Part shown: positions 61,284 through 64,000 of the stretch, one piece after another
How positions within the stretch are numbered: position 1 is the first letter of the stretch
How the letters are laid out: the number at the start of each line of letters is the position of its first letter
Assembly: GCA_047600765.1 (NCBI GenBank)
Contig: JASGKF010000002.1
Coordinates: 1,736,001-1,800,000, forward strand
Length of the DNA: 64,000 bases
Direction: 5' to 3'
Origin: Viridibacterium sp047600765
GTDB lineage: Bacteria > Pseudomonadota > Gammaproteobacteria > Burkholderiales > Rhodocyclaceae
The notes under the pieces: model-generated
The model's input: the letters and a program-made list of their open reading frames with translations, nothing else
What the model was told of the DNA's origin: nothing
Database searches by the model: none
Made by a program: the position numbers and the translations under genes

Positions 61284-61772
61284 TCAGCCATGACTGCCGC
61301 CCATGACGTGAATGCGCGCTTCAGTGGCGCCACGCTCGGCGTGGTGATGACCGTGTGCATAGGCGCCGGCTTCGGGTTCGAAAGCGGCGTCGATGTGTGT
61401 GAGCTTGGCGCCGAGACCTTCAAGCATGTGTTCGAGCACATGGTCCTGCTGGATGCGTAATGCACCTTCACAGACCTGTACGGCGACGTGGCGGTTGCCG
61501 AGGTGGTAGGCGATGCGGGCGAGTTCGAAGGCGCTGTTGCAACGGGCTTCGACGAGGGCTTCAGGGGCAGACACAACTTCGACGACGCGGCCGTCGGCAC
61601 CTTGCAGCTTGTCGCCATTACGCAGGATGGTGCCGCGTGGCAGGAACATGCCGACTTCTTCGCCGCTGGCGAGCTGCGTGCGCAGGCGGCTCTTGGTGCG
61701 GGCGTCGAAGTTGAGGATCAGTTGGGCGGTTGCTGCTTCGGCGCCAGTGTGGAGAGTTTCAATCAGGAGCAT
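61284..61772 (-). CDS. ureE: Urease accessory protein UreE, nickel chaperone
   Basis: A 162-residue nickel-binding chaperone. It has FDARTKSRLRTQLASGEEVG (peptide-binding domain), AYHLGNRHVAVQV with the dimer-interface nickel histidine, and a C-terminal His cluster (YAHGHHHAERG, ending MGGSHG) that can bind extra nickel. The order ureC-ureE-ureF is standard. It lies 2 bases after ureC; an 81-bp repeat follows before ureF. Confidence 0.94.
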   Translation of the reverse strand: MLLIETLHTGAEAATAQLILNFDARTKSRLRTQLASGEEVGMFLPRGTILRNGDKLQGADGRVVEVVSAPEALVEARCNSAFELARIAYHLGNRHVAVQVCEGALRIQQDHVLEHMLEGLGAKLTHIDAAFEPEAGAYAHGHHHAERGATEARIHVMGGSHG

Positions 61773-61774
61773 GG

Positions 61775-63475
61775 TCAGAAGAGAAAATAACGTTGGGCCA
61801 TGGGAAGACTGGTCGCGGGCTCGCAGGTCAACAACTCACCATCGGCATGCACCTGGTAGGTCTCGGCATCGACCGTGATGTCGCCGTGCCAGCTGTTGTG
61901 CACCATGTCGGTCTTCTGCACGCCGCGGATGTTCTTGACGGCGATGAGGGGCTTCTGCAGGCCGAGGTTTTCGAGTGTGCCTTTGTCGAGCGCTGCTTGC
62001 GAGACGAAGGTCATCGAGGTCTTGAGGCCGCCGGCGAAGGCGCCGAACATGGGGCGGTAGTGCACGGGTTGCGGTGTGGGAATGGAGGCGTTGGCGTCGC
62101 CCATCGCGGCGGCAGCGATCATGCCGCCCTTGAGGATGGTGGTGGGTTTGACGCCGAAGAAGGCGGGGCGCCACAGCACGAGGTCGGCGAGCTTGCCGAC
62201 TTCGACCGAGCCGACGACGTGGGCGATGCCGTGGGCAATCGCGGGGTTGATGGTGTACTTGGCGATGTAGCGCTTGGCGCGGTAGTTGTCGTTGCGCGCA
62301 CCGTCGCCTTTCAGCGCGCCACGCTGGGTCTTCATCTTGTGGGCGGTCTGCCAAGTGCGGATGATGACTTCGCCGACGCGGCCCATGGCTTGCGAGTCGC
62401 TGGAGAACATCGAGAGGGCGCCGATGTCGTGCAGGATGTCTTCGGCGGCGATGGTCTCGCGACGGATGCGCGATTCGGCGAAGGCGACGTCTTCAGCGAT
62501 GCTGGGGTCGAGGTGGTGGCAGACCATCAGCATGTCGAGGTGTTCGTCGATGGTGTTGATGGTGTAGGGGCGCGTGGGGTTGGTGGAGCTGGGCAGCACG
62601 TTTTTGAGGCCGGCGAGCTTGACGATGTCCGGCGCGTGACCGCCACCGGCGCCTTCGGTGTGGAAGGTGTGGATGGTGCGGCCCTTGAAGGCGGCGGCGG
62701 TGTCTTCGACGAAGCCGGATTCGTTGAGCGTGTCGGAGTGGATGGCGACCTGCACGTCCATCTCTTCGGCCACAGTGAGGCAGTTGTCGATGGCGGCGGG
62801 TGTGGTGCCCCAGTCCTCGTGCAGCTTCAAGCCGATGACTCCGGCATCGACCTGCTCGCGGATCGGGTCAGGCAGGCTGACGTTGCCCTTGCCGAGGAAG
62901 CCGAGGTTCATGGGGAAGGCATCCGCCGCGCTGAGCATGCTGGCGATGTGCCAGGGGCCGGGCGTGCAGGTGGTGGCGTAGGTGCCCGTCGCGGGGCCGG
63001 TGCCGCCACCGATCATGGTGGTGACGCCGCTCATTAATGCTTCGTCGATCTGCTGCGGGCAGATGAAGTGGATGTGGGTGTCGATGCCGCCAGCGGTGAT
63101 GATCATGCCTTCGCCGGCGATGACTTCGGTCGCTGCACCGATGGCGATGGTGACGCCCGGTTGCACGTCGGGGTTGCCGGCCTTGCCGATGCCGCTGATG
63201 AAGCCGCCCTTGATGCCGATGTCGGCCTTGACGATGCCCCAGTGGTCGATGATCAGCGCGTTGGTGATGACGGTGTCTGCCACATCCTTGGCGGGACGCT
63301 GGCTCTGGCCCATGCCGTCGCGGATGACCTTGCCGCCGCCGAACTTCACTTCTTCGCCGAGGATGGTGAAGTCCTTCTCGACTTCGATGACGAGCTCGGT
63401 GTCGGCGAGGCGCAGGCGGTCACCGACGGTGGGGCCGAACATTTCCGCGTAGGCGCGGCGGGAGATATTTGCCAT
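61775..63475 (-). CDS. ureC: Urease alpha subunit
   Basis: The 566-residue catalytic subunit that hydrolyses urea to ammonia and carbamate at a di-nickel centre in the cytoplasm. Nickel ligands and active-site stretches: VDTHIHFICPQQ, the carbamylated lysine in IGLKLHEDWGTTP, IHTFHTEGAGGGHAPDI, and the flap MVCHHLDPSIAEDVAFAESR with its catalytic cysteine and histidine. The length is normal. It is 2 bases after ureB. Confidence 0.98.
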   Translation of the reverse strand: MANISRRAYAEMFGPTVGDRLRLADTELVIEVEKDFTILGEEVKFGGGKVIRDGMGQSQRPAKDVADTVITNALIIDHWGIVKADIGIKGGFISGIGKAGNPDVQPGVTIAIGAATEVIAGEGMIITAGGIDTHIHFICPQQIDEALMSGVTTMIGGGTGPATGTYATTCTPGPWHIASMLSAADAFPMNLGFLGKGNVSLPDPIREQVDAGVIGLKLHEDWGTTPAAIDNCLTVAEEMDVQVAIHSDTLNESGFVEDTAAAFKGRTIHTFHTEGAGGGHAPDIVKLAGLKNVLPSSTNPTRPYTINTIDEHLDMLMVCHHLDPSIAEDVAFAESRIRRETIAAEDILHDIGALSMFSSDSQAMGRVGEVIIRTWQTAHKMKTQRGALKGDGARNDNYRAKRYIAKYTINPAIAHGIAHVVGSVEVGKLADLVLWRPAFFGVKPTTILKGGMIAAAAMGDANASIPTPQPVHYRPMFGAFAGGLKTSMTFVSQAALDKGTLENLGLQKPLIAVKNIRGVQKTDMVHNSWHGDITVDAETYQVHADGELLTCEPATSLPMAQRYFLF

Positions 63476-63477
63476 GA

Positions 63478-63783
63478 TCAGAGCGCTCCTTGCACGAGGC
63501 CGCGGAAGCCATACACCTTGCGGTCGCCCGCGTAATCCACCAGCTCCACCGTGCGGCTCTGGCCGGGCTCGAAGCGCACTGCCGTGCCGCTGGCGATGTT
63601 GAGTCGCATGCCGTGCGCGGCCTTGCGATCGAAGTCCAGCGCGGCGTTGGTTTCGGCAAAGTGGTAGTGCGAGCCGACCTGGATGGGGCGGTCGCCGGTG
63701 TTCTTCACTTCCAGCGTGAGCGTGCGGCGGCCGACGTTGAGGGCGTGATCGCCGTCGTCGACGAGGAGTTCTCCGGGGATCAT
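63478..63783 (-). CDS. ureB: Urease beta subunit
   Basis: A 101-residue structural subunit of urease: MIPGELLVDDGDHALNVGR, TGDRPIQVGSHYHFAETN and GMRLNIASGTAVRFEPGQSR are all family-conserved. The separate small form (not fused to UreA or UreC) is usual in proteobacteria. It overlaps nothing and sits 11 bases from the gene upstream. Confidence 0.97.
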   Translation of the reverse strand: MIPGELLVDDGDHALNVGRRTLTLEVKNTGDRPIQVGSHYHFAETNAALDFDRKAAHGMRLNIASGTAVRFEPGQSRTVELVDYAGDRKVYGFRGLVQGAL

Positions 63784-63794
63784 GGCGTTACTCC

Positions 63795-64000
63795 TCAGAA
63801 TGCCAGCAGGCTGGCGCCGAACAGGGCGACGCCGATGCCGGCGATGCGCGGCAGCCAGACGTGGCGGTCAAGAACGAAGCGGCCCAGTGCCATGCCGGTG
63901 AGGTGCAGGATCAGGGTGCCGAGCACCATGCCGGAGAGCGCGGCGGCGGCTTGTTCAGCAGGCAGCTCGCTGCCGTGAGCGACGCCGTGGAAGATGGCGA
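63795..64000 (-). CDS. HupE/UreJ family protein, 3' part only
   Basis: The last 68 codons of a minus-strand gene cut by the window's right edge. The translation reads AIFHGVAHGSELP, then a membrane helix (ALSGMVLGTLILHLTGMALG) and a second one ending GVALFGASLLAF. H-G-x-A-H-G is the metal-binding motif of HupE/UreJ nickel permeases. Inside a urease operon, it should supply nickel. The first half lies outside the window. Confidence 0.85.
   Translation of the reverse strand, partial: AIFHGVAHGSELPAEQAAAALSGMVLGTLILHLTGMALGRFVLDRHVWLPRIAGIGVALFGASLLAF

Noticed and set aside
61730..63037. 435-codon open frame antisense to ureC
   Set aside because: Gly/Val/Asp-rich shadow of a conserved gene; no motif.

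Overview
The window looks like chromosomal DNA of a GC-rich betaproteobacterium, most likely of the order Rhodocyclales. The reasons are the gene orders smc-zipA-ligA and dapC-dapD-pilU-dapE-prmB, a PEP-CTERM protein, the lack of plasmid or phage genes, and a mixture of environmental traits (pectate lyase, urease, PhoX, type IV pilus retraction, chemoreceptor). The genus is an inference; protein phylogeny would be needed to fix it.

Layout. 1-9.1 kb: start of a response regulator, FUSC membrane protein, glnS, an ECF sigma/zinc anti-sigma pair, the fluoride channel crcB, an AT-richer islet with an OLD-like ATPase/TOPRIM protein, OsmC, and a 2H phosphoesterase. 9.1-9.7 kb: an unusual intergenic stretch with two minus-strand terminators, each next to the same anti-Shine-Dalgarno-like motif. 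9.7-17.6 kb: a minus-strand operon for membrane glycolipid work (flippase-like protein, polyprenyl-phosphate GT2, two GT39 proteins), then a spermidine-synthase-like protein and mnmC. 17.7-25.4 kb: PhoX phosphatase, ThrE exporter, PEP-CTERM protein, RecQ, HD-GYP-like protein. 25.4-30.5 kb: grpE-dnaK-[fatty acid desaturase]-dnaJ with two good heat-shock promoters. 30.5-40.2 kb: a Ser/Thr kinase with a cyclic-nucleotide-binding-like tail, an EF-hand-like protein and a double-AP2 protein facing away from each other behind flagellar (sigma-28-type) promoters, a poly-serine pectate lyase, an SbmA/YddA-like ABC protein, a poly-serine lipoprotein, and a chemoreceptor fused to a TRAP solute-binding domain. 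40.3-45.8 kb: lysine/peptidoglycan genes dapC, dapD, dapE with pilU and prmB. 45.9-57.1 kb: smc, zipA, a HEPN-like orphan, ligA, an FAD oxidoreductase, selO and a NifQ-like protein. 57.2-64 kb: pta, then a minus-strand urease operon (hupE/ureJ, ureB, ureC, ureE, ureF, an AbiU2-like HEPN gene, ureG).

Themes. (1) Three small AT-richer single-gene islets (OLD-like, HEPN-like, AbiU2-like) sit between housekeeping genes and resemble solitary defence or abortive-infection genes. (2) Three conserved genes (mnmC, prmB, ligA) are each broken by what looks like one doubled base. Because ligA is normally essential, sequence error is the simplest explanation. (3) The strongest candidate for something new is the methyl-accepting protein whose C-terminus is a DctP-type TRAP solute-binding domain, predicted to lie in the cytoplasm. 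(4) Next is a free-standing double-AP2 protein behind a near-consensus FliA promoter. No tRNA, rRNA, CRISPR array or insertion sequence was seen.
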